NCBI GenBank assembly: GCA_002914805.1
Contig: JXTB01000237.1
Location: 246,364-310,363 of the forward strand
Direction of reading: 5' to 3'
Source of the DNA: Parasponia andersonii
Taxonomy: Eukaryota; Streptophyta; Magnoliopsida; Rosales; Cannabaceae
DNA: 64,000 nucleotides
Shown here: positions 44,201 to 57,867 of the stretch, piece after piece
Position numbering within the stretch: the first letter of the stretch is position 1
Layout: each line of letters starts with the position of its first letter
Notes under the pieces: model-generated
What the model saw: only the letters and a program-made list of their open reading frames with translations
Told to the model about the DNA's origin: nothing
Database searches by the model: none
Program-made: the position numbers and the translations under genes

Positions 44201-47200
44201 ATTAAAACATCTCTTTAAATTCACTTATTGCATGTATTTACTTTTATTTTTATTTAATGCCATTCCTTTTCTTTTCCCATTCAACAGAGGCCGCTGAATT
44301 TCCATTTACTAGTGACCAACCTGTTGTTGGAGTTCTCCCCCAACCTCGTTCTTCAGGAAATAGGCAAGACAGACTGAAAAACTATTGTTATTATTATGAG
44401 ATGCTAAATCTACTTCCTTTTCTAATGAAGTGGCTTATTAACTAGCCATAGGTTCCAATTTTTGCTATCTTGCAAAGACACTCATTAATCGTGGTCATAT
44501 TGACTGTTAAACAAAACCAAGTCATTGTAGTAGCTAGGAGTGGAGAGTTATTTAAAGTTTGGACATTGGGGAAGGTTTATATAATTTACAGTTGTACTGG
44601 TACTAGCAAAACATTGAGTTTATAACTGAAGCCTCAGTAATACAGATACCCCCCCCCAAAGGCCCAAAAAAAGGGGGAAAAAATTGGTGGGTTGGTTCCT
44701 AAGAAAAAACTAAGTAAGGTTCCTTCCCTTCCCCCTCCCCCTTGGCCCCTGAATGGTTAAGAAGAAAAGGCCAAAAATAACTAAACCAGCAAACAACTTC
44801 CTAAGGAACAAGAAAAAAAAAAGTGAAAAAAGAAAAAAACCTGGTTGAAAAGTTAAAACAATCCCAAGCCAACAAAAGGGGTTAAATAAGAAAAACAAAG
44901 GTTTTTTTTTAATTATTATGGCAGAGTACTTATTGCATATCAGAATGGGTTAGTTGCCCTTTGGGACATTATTGAAGCTAGAATTATTTTTTTCGGAGGT
45001 GGTAAGGATCTCCAGCTGAAGGATGAAGTTGTAGAAGCCTCAGGTGAAGCCAATGTAAATTCTCTAGAAGATTCATCAAAACAATACTTAGAAGAGAAAG
45101 AGATCAGTGCTCTTTGTTGGGCATCTTCCAGTGGGTCCATTCTCGCTGTGGGGTATGTAGATGGAGATATTTTGTTTTGGAACACATCATCCTCAGCTTC
45201 TAGTAAAGGTCAACAAGCTTTGTTGTCATCAAATAATGTTGTTAAGTTACGATTATCATCTGCCGAAAGGAGACTCCCTGTTATTGTCTTACAGTGGTCT
45301 GCAACTAATAAATCCCGTAATGATTGTGATGGCCAGCTGTTTATTTATGGTGGAGATGAAATAGGATCCGAGGAAGTTCTAACGGTATGTTATTCTTCAA
45401 ATGTTGTTCAACATTGTCTTGTTTTGTTTGTTTAAAAAGCTTCCTGAAAGATATTAATAACTTCTAAAATGGTAACATTCAAGAATACACTTAATAGAGC
45501 AAAGGATTCTCCTGTAGTCAGATAATTATGTACAAATATTCAAAGATCTCATATTTTGTTTTGATATCAAAAAGAGTGCCTTTTGTATGTTTTCACTTTT
45601 TCTCCTGGTTCCAATTTGTTGATATTGTAAATTAGACAAATTTGATCTGTAATGTCAGTGATAACAGATAGTATTTAACTTATTGAATTGTGTTAGTTCA
45701 TCATTTCTGAATGAAGTGGTGCCTTGTCTTCTTCAAATATCTCTTAGCACCTAACTTATAATCAGCCTTGATATTATGTTTCTTTCAGGTTTTAACACTT
45801 GAATGGTCATCTGGGACGGAAACTTTAATATGTGTTGGTCGCACAGATCTTACACTGAGTGGCTCTTTTGCAGACATGGTTTTGGTACCTAGTGCTGGGG
45901 CAATTGGGAGTAACAAAAAAGCTGATGTGCTTGTGTTGACGAGCCCTGGGGAACTGCATCTTTACGATGATGCTAGCCTCTCTTCCTTGACATCTCAGCA
46001 AGAGAGAAAACCATCTGTTAGTGCAGTAGAATTTCCTGCCGTGATACCTGCAAGTGATCCAACCATCACCGTAGCAAAACTTATTAAGCTCCCACCTGGG
46101 GAAAACTCACTAGAGATTCTATTGGAGGTATTTTATCTTTTTTTTTTTCCTTTTTTCTTTTTGTTGTTGTCAAAAGTGGCTCGACATCATATTTCTTTGT
46201 TCAATTTGGTCTTATTAAATAGTCTTGTTTACCTTGTATTAGATAACCTCACTTATGAGAAGTGGCTCAACATCATCCTCAGCTGATGGTGCAAAGTGGC
46301 CGCTGACTGGGGGTGTACCCAGTCAGTTGTCTACTACTAGCAATATAAAGACTGAAAGAGTGTATCTAGCTGGGTATTCTGATGGATCTCTTAGGATATG
46401 GGATGCCACTCTACCAGTCTTATCTTTTGCTTGTGGTTTAGAAGGGCAGGTAAGAGAGGATTTTACAATTCTTCTCAATGTCCTAAAAGATGTTTTCTTG
46501 TAATTTGCTTCTTGTATCAAACTATCTCTAGCAGGTGCAAGCTATTAAAGTGGCTGGTTCAAGTGCTCCCGTTTCAGAGTTGGATTTCTGCTGCCTGACT
46601 TTAAGTTTGGCCTTAGGCAATGAATGTGGTCTGGTCAGATATCTGTATTTTTCATATTCTGTCTTATAAATTATAATCATCCTCCTTTATTTATTTATTT
46701 CTTCCTAACAATAGTTATTTTGACTTGTATAGGTTCGTGTTTATAATCTTAAAGGATTTCCAGATGGAACAAACTTTCACTTTGTGACAGATACTAAACA
46801 TGAAGGTAAACTGTAAACGACACCCAGCACTATGATTGTATCTTATTGTGTTTTGTTGACTATTTCTTTGGATCTTACGGGCATAAGCTAGTAAGCTACC
46901 ATCTTTCTATCCTGTCAAAATCACATTTGGTTCCTAAATGTTTTCTTCATAACACACAGAGATCAACATTTTAGTATCGTTCTTCATGTTTTCTAAAATA
47001 ACCAGCTAGCTTATAGACTGTGGATATCTAGGTAAACAAAATATTTTTCAAAGCTGATTGGATAAAGGTGGTTGTCAATAATTGAGTGGTGTAGGTTCTG
47101 CATTTAGTCTTTTAAATCTTTTGAAGCTTTTGTTGAAAATGAAACTTATCTCTCTTCATGAAAGCCAATCCAAGTACAAATATGAAACAAAATTAAATAC

Positions 47201-50200
47201 CAATGTGATGTGTCAGATATGTGATAATATCAGGGTTCTCCAAAATGGTGCAGCAGAAATGCTACAAAATTAAAAATCGTGGACAACTTTTTGGTAAACT
47301 ATTAAATAGTTTACAGTTTTAACCATGAGAATTTTAAGCCTTCTTAATATAAATGCACATTGACATTATAAATGCTGTTGGTTTTATGATTAACACTTGC
47401 TCTCATAATCTGCGGTCTATTTTAGAAATGGCTATTTGTTCTGTTTCCAGACTTTCTAGCAAGTCTGACGTTTTTTTTTTTGGCTTTCTGTTTATTATAT
47501 GATGCTGCTCTGACTTAGGATTATATGAAACAATTACAAAGATAAGGTAAACTAGGTCATATTTTTGAGATGGAAAAAAAATGTGCAACAAGAGTCTACC
47601 ACAATCACTTATAGATCTCCAAACTTTCAAGTATTCATTTTTTCGAGCTAAGCTTTAAAAGAATGTGAAAATTGATTATGCCGTTAAATTATATTCCGAC
47701 TATCTTCTAATTTATCATCTAATTTTAATTTTTGAATTTTCAAATAACTAGCTATATATATATATATAAGAAATTGTACAATACCGAACTATTTTTTCTT
47801 ACTTTCGATACAATATATTAAAAATTTTGCAGGTGTCATTAAAATTTTCGCTGTATGTAAATGAAAATAAGGGTCAATTATAAAGATATGTAGTTTTTAT
47901 TTTTATTAAACTCAACAATATGTTCTTAAAATTTACTTTTTCGCCCATATAACATCTACTTTGAGTAGAGAAATTAACTGATGAAACTACACCATTCCTT
48001 AATAAGTATTGAAACAAAATTTATTTTCAAATAGCTTCCAAACTCGTAGAAATCTGAAGTGTTTTTTCTGCTTGATTCGCCAACCAAAAGAACTTCTATA
48101 GACATTGATAGGCAGTCTTTTATTAACATCCTTAATTATATCATATTTTCAATTCAAGAAGTTTTGTAAATATTCTCCGTCTCATTAATGGCTTTTTAGT
48201 GTGAAGCACCGTGCATCAGGGAAAAAAAAGTTTAGTTTCTGTGCCCGCACATTGCCATTTATGAAAATTCGGTAGTAGGGAAAAAAAAATATCAAATGCA
48301 ATGCACATTTTTTAACTGTAAGATCTTACTAAGTTTTCATTATATTTTCTTTTTTCTTTTTTAATATGATTATGATATGTTCTAACTTTTAGAAAGGCGC
48401 ATTATTAATAGTATAAGAAGCCCCTCTGTTATTTAATTCGTTTCTGAAGTGATATCATTCTCTGCACAGTTCACAGTTTGTCTCAAGAAAAAGGACTTCA
48501 ATGTAGTGCTGTTTTTTCTCTTACCAATTCCCCAGTTCAAACACTATGTTTTGTGCATTCTGGAGCTAAACTTGCTGTTGGGTATAAATGTGGCCGTGTG
48601 AGTATAATCTATCTATTTCCCTGATTTGTATCATCTGTTGCCATTATAATTAGGTTAAATTTTGGGCTGTAATTTAAGATGCTTCGTCAGTATAAGGGTT
48701 CCTGAAATGTATTGATTCTTTTCAGCTTGCAGTAATTGACATGAGTTCCTTATCAGTTGCGTTCTTTCTAAATGATGTATCTTGCTCTAACTCACCAGTC
48801 ATTTCAATAAGTTGGAAAGAACTTGCAAATTCTCATAGTCTTGCAAAGAGCCCAAAGAATTCAGAAACAAATACTTCACTTCACTCTGCAAAGGAAGTAA
48901 TGTTTATCTTAAGGAAGGATGCAAAGATTAATGTGGTTGATGGCATTAATGGCAATATGATCTGTCCGAGGCCGTGGAACTTGAAAAAGGAATCAATTGC
49001 AATTTCAATGTATGTTATAGGCAAGTACTGTTTTCTTCTACAACAGAAAGATAATTTTCAAAGTTTAGCAGCAATTATATTTCACAAAACCCTGAGAAAT
49101 TTCTGTGTTACAGAGGGTAACGTCTCTTCTTCAAAGATAAGCAATGAGAAGCAACCAGAAGAGTGCTTAAAGGATACTGCTATCAAGGAGCCTGCTTCAG
49201 ATGGTTCTCCAGTTGGAATAACTTCACTTGCAATTGATCACAACTCTTTGTCAGATCCTCAGATGTATTCAGGGGAAAGTGTGTTAGATTCATTAGTCTT
49301 GCTTTGTTGTGAGGATTCTTCCCGCTTGTACTCCACAAAATCTGTGATTCAGGTGCCTCTTTCCCTCTTTAGTTTCATTTGCAATATTCTGTAGGTTTAT
49401 ATATCCATGCTAAGGTGGTACAATCTTTTCAGGGAAACAAGAAATCCATTTGTAAAGTGAAACATGCAAAACCTTGCATTTGGACTACAATTTTTAAGAA
49501 GGATGAAAGTTTTAAGGGATTGGTATTGCTGTTTGAGACTGGAGCAATTGAAATCAGGTGAATTTTCTTTCCCCACCTGTTGCTTGTTAAGCTTTGCCAG
49601 AACAACAGCAGAGAAAGATTACTGCAGAACAGAAGACAACAACTACCATATGAATTTATTATCTTCCAGTTCTAATGTTTTTAATGGTAAACCAAAACAT
49701 GCTCCCATTCTCATGCAAGCATATCCCGGTAGCATTTCCATTTATTAATGACGTGTTGTTGATTCCGATGCTTTGCAGATCTTTACCAGATTTAGAATTG
49801 GTGAAAGAGAGCTCCTTGATGTCTATACTAAGGTGGAATTTTAAGGCAAACATGAATAAGATGATGAGTTCTTCTGATAACGGACTGATAACACTGGTAT
49901 ATCTTGTTGAATTTCCAATATCATCAGAAAACTTAATATCTTAGAATGAGAAGCATAATATATGTGATGAATATCTGGTGTTGGTGGTCCTACAGGCAAA
50001 TGGGTGTGAAGTTGCATTCATCTCTGTTTTAGCCAGTGAAAATGATTTTAGGTATTCTTTTGTTGTTTATAGCTAGTGCTTTGATAAAATATCTTAAAGA
50101 AAAAGTTCAGTTAAGAATCTGTTAATGTGTATTTGCTCATCATTGTCATTCCCTGTTTGTAGGATTCCAGAATTTTTGCCCTGTCTCCATGATCAAGTTC

Positions 50201-51980
50201 TTGCTGCTGCTGCAGATGCTGCTTTTAGTCACTCAATAAATCAGAAGAAAAAGCAGGTTAGAGATATGATTTCAGTTTCTGTGATTGCTTATTTTGTGAA
50301 GAATATTCTGTTAGTGCATAAATAGATAATTATGTTGCTACAGGTTAATGCACCAGGGATTTTAGGTGGTATCGTCAAAGGCCTTAAGATTGGAAAAGCA
50401 GACCATAGTCCCGATTCTGTTAAAACTGCAAAATCCACTTTTAATCAATTAGAGCTGATATTTTTGAAGGCTTCACACTCAAGCTCGTCTCTATCTGTAG
50501 ATCATCAAGAAGCTGTGGAGCTTAATATAGGTCCTCTGCCAGTGCCAAATTCTTTACATTTTTCTAAAGAAGTTGCTCCATTGCTTACTGTTTGATTACT
50601 TTTAAATGCAGATGATATTGAAATAGATGAACCTCTACCTATAGCATCTACTTCAACAGAGGATCTTAAAAACGTAAAGAAAGGTATATCTTATTTATTT
50701 TTCACTCTTTACAGACTACTTGCGTTTTAATACTTACATATAAATTGACATAAAGTTGTATAATATAATCTAGATTAACTAATTACTGCTGCACTGTAGA
50801 AAAAGGTTCTGAAAGGGAACGATTGTTCAAAGGTGGGACAGATGATGTAAAGCCTAGAGTTAGAACTCCCCAAGAAATCATGGCTGCATATGGAAAGGCT
50901 AGGGTAAAGTTGATGATGGTTTTAGTAATTAAACAGTCGATAGAATTTATCTCTCTAATGGAATTTGATGCGGTTAAAACTGATTTCAGGATGCTTCCTC
51001 CGTGGCTGCAAATGCAAGAAATAAGCTTGTAGAAAGGCAGGACAAGCTTGAGGTAATGCAATTGACTATGTTCATACAATGCGTTACTGTTCGGATAAAG
51101 TTTGTTCTTTTATATTTGTTTTGTCCCCAAATAATTTAAGAGTTGGGAAATAAAGGAAGACATATAGAGAAAAGATCTGTTTGCTTTTGATTTCGTCAAG
51201 AAGATGCTGATTTTGGTGATTGTGTGATTGATTTTTGTGGGTTTCTAACATAGAAGTTTTCCGTCCTACTGAATTCGTTGTTTGATGTACTTCTATCTTA
51301 GGCCTGTGAAAGAGTTTCCCAGACGACTTTTTTTTTTTTCCCTTTTAATTTTTTTCGGTTGGGGGGTATGGTTTCAAAACATCCTTTTGGCCCTTGAAAT
51401 TGATATGAACCTCACATTAGCCCTTTTCTCTTACTGTTTCTATTTGGTTCAATTGTGAAAATGATGTGCTCTCTTCCACTAAAGTAGTTCACACTATGCC
51501 AAATCAACACATTAGTAACAACTACGATTATGATGAACAGAATTACCACATTGAGTTAGTTAAAAAATTTTAGAAGCTTAAAGGAGAACTAGAAAGTTCA
51601 CAATCAGAATATTGTTATGATGAAGTCATAAATTCCATATGTAATTCAAAGATGACTTTGAATGTCTGGACATAATAGTGGAAATGTGTAGTTACTTTGT
51701 GCTCTCGTGAATGCAAATGGATTTAAATGTTCCATGTACTTGTTATTGAACATCCGCTCTTGTGGTTTATGTTAAAATTGTGCTCAAAGAATTAACTTTA
51801 ACATCTAAGAAATGGCACTTCTAACTGGCAGAATCTTCAATGGCTGGATAAACTAACCCTCTGTTTTATCAGAGAATCAACAAGCGCACTGAAGAGCTAC
51901 AAAGTGGAGCTGAAGACTTTGCATCAATGGCAAATGAACTTGTCAAGACGCTGGAAAAACGAAGATGGTGGCAGATATGA
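41294..51980 (+). CDS. Tomosyn/Lgl-like WD40 protein with R-SNARE tail
   Basis: Twenty-three coding exons: 41294-41338, 41660-41787, 42268-42352, 42587-42640, 43079-43170, 43290-43393, 44288-44363, 44925-45384, 45789-46127, 46243-46449, 46535-46633, 46733-46805, 48470-48597, 48726-49352, 49433-49557, 49779-49896, 49996-50051, 50163-50256, 50344-50530, 50612-50683, 50800-50903, 50990-51052, 51873-51980. Product is 1147 residues. The N-terminal two thirds holds WD40 repeats (LLAIGTLDGRIKVIGGDG; LLIAYQNGLVALWDI-type; LAVGYVDGDILFWN; YLAGYSDGSLRIWD), as in the double-propeller Lgl/tomosyn family. The last ~55 residues are an R-SNARE motif: NKLVERQDKLERINKRTEEL with the zero-layer arginine at about R1107, ending KRRWWQI without a membrane anchor. 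Family members compete with synaptobrevins for syntaxin partners and restrain exocytosis. Arabidopsis has two such genes; I cannot say which is orthologous. Exons 2 and 11 have tandem TAGCAG acceptors; intron 7 appears GC-AG. Confidence 0.92.
44640..44890. other. Homopolymer-rich stretch in intron 7 of the tomosyn-like gene
   Basis: The segment consists largely of doubled or stretched bases (nine C, then AAAGGCCC, seven A, five G, six A). Later come CCTTCCCTTCCCCCTCCCCC and many A runs. Its texture differs from every other intron here. An assembly or base-calling problem, or decayed low-complexity DNA, are both possible. Confidence 0.5.
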
Positions 51981-52948
51981 GTATTTGGTTTCGTTCATAA
52001 TTGGCTTCTGTTTGATGGTAGTGGAGTGTCCCTCGGAGGCACCACAGAGAACTTAAAACTGAAATCAGCAGCCACCCTTTAATTAAGAATTGATCTGTAA
52101 CTCGCAATCCAGAACTGAAGAATATGTTATCCAACAGTGTATAGGAATCACGACTGGAGTTGTGGTGTTGCCGTCAAATTGTGAAGTACAGTTTTAGGCT
52201 TAAATATCTTGTGGTTGTGGGGACAATGTCAAAAGGTTCCCAACTCATTTTTTTTTTTTTTTTGCAACATTATAATTGTTTTACAAGATGTGAAGAATAC
52301 TTTTATGTGAAAATTACAATTTTTTTATCACGAGTATTTTACGTTTCATTTGAGACTAATGATTGACTTGATGTAGTTGTCAAACTCAGGTCATTCGCTA
52401 TAGCCTATATATGTGTACTATTAGGTAGGTGATAAAAATTAAGAAAATTAAACCAAGGTACTCAACTGAAAAGAATTGTTAAATTTGCTTGCTCCGTGGA
52501 TGGTCCAGCCAATCTGAGATGACCAATCCACTAGTGGCGATAATTATTTTTACATCAATTACACACAAATATCAAATTTGGGAGACTACACATAATCACA
52601 GTTACGGGATTGACTAAAATCAGAGATGACAATTACCAAAATAAAATAAACAACATTTTTCGTTTGAAATCGGTTGATAGTCACTAACCCCAGATTGGCT
52701 ATCCAACCATGCCCGGTCAATTACCAACAAGCAATGGCCATACAGCTACATGGTTCATTCATGAATAATACAAGCCAATGAAAAGACCTTAAACACCAGT
52801 ATTGGCCAAAAACTGTGGCATACACTCTTGGACCCAAATTCAACTGTACGCAGTATCAATATTGCTCCGATGGTTGTCTATCTGCCTTTTGGTTTCCAAT
52901 GGAAAGTTTGAACTTCAGCCCCAGCAAATTTTAGGACCAGATATCTCC
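51981..52948. other. Convergent 3' regions of tomosyn-like and SelT-like genes
   Basis: The two genes converge, so both 3' UTRs fall here. A 19-base T run lies near 52245. No other gene, RNA or repeat was recognised. Confidence 0.6.
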
Positions 52949-54989
52949 TCAAAGGGCACTAACAGTTCTTGAAATACCGAGCCTCTGTCCCAGAAGCTCC
53001 CTTAATTCGATTTCACCGGGGAATCTTTGTTCCTTCAGCTTTGAGAAAACCTGCAGAATCCAAAGAGCCACAATAATGAGAAGCATATGGAAACCGAGAA
53101 TATGTCACAGATTGACATGGTGATTGAAAATCTATAAGTTCAAGGTATTCCCTTACTCAGTCTCGCATCAAAGTTTCAGGTTTACGATTGTAAGAACCAT
53201 TGACAAAGGACACATGGTCCGACCAGAATGCAGCATGATCTATATGCTGCTGTCCCCTGGCATTGGCCTATTGGTCTCCAGGACGATTCAAGGAATTTTT
53301 TTTCCTTGATGCAAACCCGGGAATGGAAATGCAAGAAAATGAAGGATCCACAATATCTATTTATGTGTGTGCACGAACAAGGAATACCCAGGAAACCAAG
53401 TTTTTGCACCAAATAAGAATATTGTGCACTAAATGATGTGATTACTTTTCACTCAAATCAAATTTTACGGTTGGGACTACACTTTTTGCAAGGCTAAATT
53501 TTTGCGATATCAATTAGCAGACAACAATGATATAGGACTACAGTGTCCCTGGCATTAAATCATAGATATATAGAAAGATACTTACCAATGCACCATTACA
53601 ATATACTTCAAAAGCTCCAGTACTTTGTAGGGAGGATTGAAGAAAGTTTCCGAAAAGCCAAATGCTTGCAATGCTTCCAAACCTATTTGCACGTAGGGAG
53701 TAGTACCAAGGAGGTGGTGTCATAATCCCCAACCTTGGGAAAATTTGCTCGCCCGCCATTATTACCCCAATTACTCCTACTTGGACAACAGGTACCACTT
53801 TGCTCACGAGGTGTTTTGGGAACGCCGGAGGGTGGTTTGCAAGAACGACATTGATCCCTGGAAATTCAGCTTCCAGCATGTTTTTTATTGTTACAGCGTT
53901 TCCTCTGCCACCAGAAAACATATTGTAAATGTAACAACAGGAAGGAATTAAGACTTTCATATAACCAACTAGACACCAAATCCTAAATGAAAATAATTCC
54001 GCTTCGATGGGAACCAAAACAATAAATCAATAAAACAACAACAGGGTTCAAGTCCACTTGTTCTAATGCAACAAAGCCTAATTAATGTTAATTCTTAATA
54101 TATTTTCTATTAGTGGAAATCACCACAAAAGTATACAACACTTCGTGATATGTTAGAAGTGAGGAGTTAAAGATTCATCAAAGAAAAAGTTTTCATAATT
54201 ACCAACATAAACATTAAATATATTAGGAACAAAATGATTTTTTTTGTTCTTTAAAATACTGGAAGCAAGGGGTACGGTAGTAGTACAAATGGAAAAAAAA
54301 AAAGCTATTTTGAAAGACCATTGGGAAAAATTCAAATAACAAAATTTTCGATGAAGAGCAAGAAGGGATTTTTTTCACTATCTTCCACCAAAGAAAAAAA
54401 ATAAAAATAATGGCAAGTAATTCTATTAGGTAAGTGGGAAGACGGTAACAACACAACTGGAGTATACCATATAGAAAATTATTAACCATGGATCTCCAGC
54501 ATTTCATACTTTAACAAAAATTTGCACAAAGCCCAGTAATCAATAAAACCGCTATCAAGGAGCCATATCAAACCCATTTAAAATAAAATAAAATAAATAA
54601 GAAATAAAAATAAAAATGATTGATTAATTATGAAACCTGTAAGAGCAAGAAGTGCAGAAATCGATATTGACAGTGTTTCCAAGGCCAATTCCCCCGATAT
54701 TGCTAATGGAATTCTGCATCGAAACACAAAAATTTTAGGGTTTTCCACAAATAAAATATTTACAATTGTACCGAATATCAGGGATTTAAAAAAAAAAAAA
54801 AACCTTCTGGTTCTGGGTGGGGAATGGAAGAGGTTCTTGTAGAAGCCGCTGTTGGGATTTGGATTGGTGATGAGGTTGATGATGACCATGATGAGAGGGT
54901 TTGGGAGGAGTTGGTGTGAAGAGGCCTACAATGTCCGTACAAAACAGAAAGATTGGTAGCCCAATCAGAAGCAACTGAGTTCGATCCAT
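52949..54989 (-). CDS. Selenoprotein T-like thioredoxin-fold protein (Cys form)
   Basis: Four exons in transcript order: 54989-54804, 54713-54637, 53904-53586, 53050-52949, all GT-AG, giving 227 residues. The N-terminus (MDRTQLLLIGLPIFLFCTDIVGLF) is a signal peptide or anchor, followed by a Pro/His/Gln-rich linker. The redox motif is C82-T-S-C85 in VNIDFCTSCSYRGNAV; in animal SelT the second position is selenocysteine, which plants replace with cysteine. Further family blocks are LEAEFPGINVVLANHPP, GVIMAGEQIFPRLGI, the hydrophobic stretch before STGAFEVYCNGALVFSKL, and the C-terminal GEIELRELLGQRL. SelT-family proteins are ER oxidoreductases. The poly-T at the start of intron 1 directly follows the donor. 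Confidence 0.93.
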
Positions 54990-57164
54990 TGTTAGAGAGA
55001 GAGGGAGAGAGAGTTTTGATTATAGGAAGATTTAGGAGAGTTAACCAGAGGAGAAGGTCAAAGTCAAAATAAGGGCAAAATTGTTCTTTGGAATGACTGA
55101 GGGCCCCAGCCCACAAGCAATATCGGCCCATGCATTAGGTCCAATACTTCCATTCGTCAACCAAGCCCAATAAGCAGGGACTGATAGCAATGGCTGGACC
55201 TGGATTAGACCAGTACCACTTATTGGAACTAATTTAATTTTTTTAACACATTTTTTTTTTACTCTAACTTACATTAATTTTATTTTAAAATTTCCTTTTG
55301 AATTCTTCTAATCCAAACAAATCAAAAAAAAAAAAAGTTTTTCTATGGAAAGAGGAGGTAAAGAAAACACAAAAAATGTTATTACCTTCAATTCATATAT
55401 GTGGTTGTAGACATGGTTTAGTGGTAACCACGCTTCTTCCTAACGTGGAGCAAGGACAGGGACAAGATTAAAATTTAGTGGGGCATAACTTAATTGAGAG
55501 CTTAATCTCAAACATTAATATTATAATTTATAATTGACATTCTAAGTCTGGATCTAAAGATTGTGCAATATCAAGTTCTACATTACTTGATTTCTTTTAT
55601 CATTATTTTCTTCGATAGAATAGGGATTTTTTTTAAAACTAACTCTCTATAACTGTTATATGTAGAATGCAACAAGTGAAAATTTTAAGAAAATATTTAA
55701 TTAATGACTTTTTGAAAACATAAAATTAATAACTTAGCTACCATTTATAACTAATAGAAATTGAAAACCTAAAATAAATATAAACTAAGTGATATAATTT
55801 ATTTATTTTATACAACAAAAATTAGTTTTTTTTTTAAAATAATCAAATTTTGAAATGGAAGAATTTAAAAAACCTAAATTTTAAAAACAAAATTTCAAAT
55901 TTTTTTAACCTAATAAAATAAATTGAAATTTTATCTAATAAGAAACAAAATAAAGAAAATAAGTTTATTGCTTAAATATCACTGGCTTTGTGATTCCCTA
56001 AATCTCATGTGCTTCTCTTCTCTTTTGTCACTCTCGACACTTTTCTTCATATTATCTTTCTTCTTTCGTTTTTTATTTGTTTGTCTACTACTTTATTTTT
56101 CATCTATTTGGTTTTATTTTGATGTGTTTGATTTTATTTTGATGTGTGATATTTTTATAAAATAACTATATTTGAAAAAAATGGGTTTGACTAGGCCAAA
56201 AAGCCCCAAAGTAATGGGTTTAGAAGTAGTATAAGCTAGCCTAATACAACACTTTATAACAAATTTAACACAATAAATTCTTATATATATATATATATAT
56301 CATGTTATATAATACATACAAAAAAAAAAAACGACAAAAGTCCGGTGGAGGCAATTGTCCCTGCTGGCCCCTCTACAGCTCCACCCTTGATACGGAGAGT
56401 TTTGAGTTCGAATTCCATCTTTCCAATTTCCCACTCATGCAAACTGCTTGTATAGTGTTAGTATGGCAATAAGGTGAACTGATTTGATTATTTTTTTAAT
56501 TTATTAGGGTTCTGTTAATTTCCTTTTGGAACACTTATTACAAATCTTTTATAAAACTAACGAAGAACAACTCTTACATAGTAATTATTAAGTAGCTTCT
56601 ATTGACTCCAAAAAGTTGCTTTTGTTGATGCATGTATGTTAATTTTCCTAAATATACTCAATTGCTTTTATTTTTTTAAAAAATTGTTTACGTCGTTCCT
56701 CTCATTTGCAAGTAAATTAAACATGTATCCATCGTCACTTTATATTCCTTTATAAATAAAAAATGAACGTGAAGGTGTGCATAGATTTTTTTTTTTTCGG
56801 TTTAAAAAGACAATAAAAATATCAGAAAATTTCCCGCCGACCATAACATTTTTAAAGTGTTGGGTGATTACACGCCATCTTTTGAAGCATATATAATACA
56901 TTGTTGTGATGATATATCATGCGATATTCATATAACTTTATAGTCATAAAAAAAGACTATATTATTGAGAAAGTGTAGCCGATAGGCAAAAAAGATTAAT
57001 TGTTTTTAGTATGAAAAGACGAGGAAGTGAGTGAAAAGTGGGAAATCCAATCCACACACGTTTCCTTTTTATTACCCAACGTTTCTAGGGTCTTTTTCAA
57101 CTAAAGTTTAATATATCACACTAGCACTGTATTTGGCAAAGGTGAAGAGGGGAGGACAGGAGGG

Positions 57165-57169
<5 letters not shown>

Positions 57170-57208
<39 letters not shown>
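57170..57208. repeat. GA microsatellite upstream of FAD7
   Basis: An uninterrupted (AG)n tract of about 19 units lies roughly 1 kb before the FAD7 start. It is a candidate polymorphic marker. Confidence 0.9.
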
Positions 57209-57210
<2 letters not shown>

Positions 57211-57860
57211 TGAGAGAATAAAACAACTTATTTCTTCCCCAAATGGGAGAGGAATAATAGAGCTTGTAAATGACGTAACTAACCTTACAAAAAGTTGAAA
57301 TAGTAATGTTAGAGTAAGAGTAATTAAAAGAGTAATTATGAAATGATAACTTTTTATCCCTTCAAATTTGATTTCTTTCCTATAAGCATATTGTTTCATA
57401 TTGAATTTAATGCTCTTATATAGTAGAATATATTTAGATAATCATCACTAACAATAAATGAAAGTTTCATCGTATACTAATATCCCATATCTCAAGTCCC
57501 CACATCTTGTCAATAGGGCCACAAAATCACTGGTGGTGACTCGAGAAACATATGGATTGAAAGATGAAGCACGAAGTTCTCATGGGCTGCAGATCATAGT
57601 ATTCTAGTATTACCTTCAACCACAATTCAAACATCCGAAAGTCTGATTAGACAAATGATTAAAAATTCCAAAATTTCGGAGCATGAGGGTCACATGGTTG
57701 TCACCACTCGTGGACCACCGACCCCCAAACGCCTAAGATGCGTACTTAAGGTCCCCACCAAGCAAAATCACTAAGAACAGCTCAATAAGCACCAAGACGT
57801 GGAGCAATTTCACACCAGAAAACTAAAGTGAAACACGTACGAAGACACTCAAAATTCACC

Positions 57861-57867
57861 ATATATA
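57861..57867 (+). promoter_or_regulatory. Possible TATA box of FAD7
   Basis: ATATATAGACC lies about 340 bases before the ATG. If used, it implies a leader of about 300 bases, which could contain an unrecognised intron. An ACACGTAC word, close to an ABRE/G-box core, lies about 30 bases upstream. No further support. Confidence 0.35.

Noticed and set aside
55405-55470. SINE or tRNA-like A-box (TGGTTTAGTGGTAA)
   Set aside because: No matching B-box at the right spacing and no clear 3' tail or target duplication.
56340-56450. tRNA-derived B-box-like GAGTTCGAATTCC
   Set aside because: No convincing A-box upstream and no cloverleaf could be drawn; probably an old retroelement scrap.
57121-57399. 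92-residue ORF with a Ser/Leu repeat
   Set aside because: Translation of the GA microsatellite on the minus strand.
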